The translations under genes and the position numbers were made by a program. A DNA stretch of 5,075 nucleotides, from positions 1 to 5,075 of the forward strand of contig WOYN01000154.1 of NCBI GenBank assembly GCA_011620825.1, given 5' to 3'. This DNA is from Candidatus Methanomethylophilaceae archaeon. GTDB taxonomy: Archaea; Thermoplasmatota; Thermoplasmata; Methanomassiliicoccales; Methanomethylophilaceae. How positions within the stretch are numbered: position 1 is the stretch's first letter; each line of letters starts with the position of its first letter. The notes beneath the pieces are model-generated. The model did not search any database. It was not told the DNA's origin and worked only from the letters and a program-made list of their open reading frames with translations. Of this stretch, positions 4,945-5,075 are shown piece by piece.

Positions 4945-5075
4945 GAGTATGGCTTCTTCTGTGACAAGCAAACAATTTGGCTCAGGCTAAAAAGAGAGGA
5001 TCAAAAAGCCATTCCTGATCGACAAATACGTGTTTCGAGACACATCCGTCGGATTAAAGGTAGCTGTCGCTCAGC
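4945..5075. other. AT-rich tail without a recognisable gene
   Basis: No start codon with a convincing ORF, RNA fold, repeat or promoter is visible on either strand. The plus-strand frame continuing from the stop at 4942-4944 stays open to the edge. The minus strand is broken by stops in all frames. The stretch may be degraded coding sequence or spacer continuing beyond the window. Confidence 0.4.

Noticed and set aside
1..5075. CRISPR array, insertion sequence ends or direct repeats
   Set aside because: No regularly spaced repeats, transposase motifs or terminal inverted repeats with target duplications were found by eye on either strand.

Overview
The window looks archaeal, moderately GC-rich over its genes, and most likely from a euryarchaeote of the Thermoplasmata / Methanomassiliicoccales type. 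The placement is inference. It rests on BRE/TATA-type promoters at about -26 ahead of most transcription units, several starts that look leaderless, an archaeal coiled-coil family protein, and archaeal-style purB, PNPOx-fold and radical SAM genes. All six stop codons assigned here are TGA (5) or TAA (1), never TAG. That would suit a pyrrolysine-using lineage, but six stops prove nothing.

Layout. Positions 1-124 hold a strong leftward TATA promoter for something outside the window, and the hairpin plus T-rich tail that probably ends the next gene. On the minus strand, 125-1156 encodes a 343-residue archaeal coiled-coil protein (COG1340-like). A 180-bp divergent control region (1157-1336) separates it from purB (adenylosuccinate lyase, plus strand, 1337-2710). 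PurB is followed after 2 bp by an unlisted 56-residue two-helix membrane protein (2713-2883). Its stop codon lies directly against the stop of the convergent PNPOx-fold flavoprotein gene (minus strand, 2884-3291). Upstream of that, on the same strand, is a radical SAM gene (3331-4128). The 39-bp gap between these two genes is filled by a near-palindrome centred on a TATA-like element.

After another divergent spacer comes a complete tRNA-Ala(CGC) with G3:U70 and an encoded CCA (4295-4371). Past the tRNA the sequence becomes visibly more AT-rich and poor in recognisable genes. It holds a 24-bp imperfect palindrome, one 101-codon orphan ORF and what may be its frameshifted continuation. This is the most accessory-looking part of the window, and tRNA 3' ends are classical integration sites, but no integrase or att repeat is visible here.

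Functionally, purB is housekeeping purine synthesis and the tRNA serves translation. The radical SAM and flavin-fold proteins form a same-strand pair of unknown substrate. I do not see a complete novel defence, mobile or biosynthetic system. The points most worth a second look are the promoter palindrome at 3309-3329, the broken-looking ORF after the tRNA, and the small membrane protein tied to purB.
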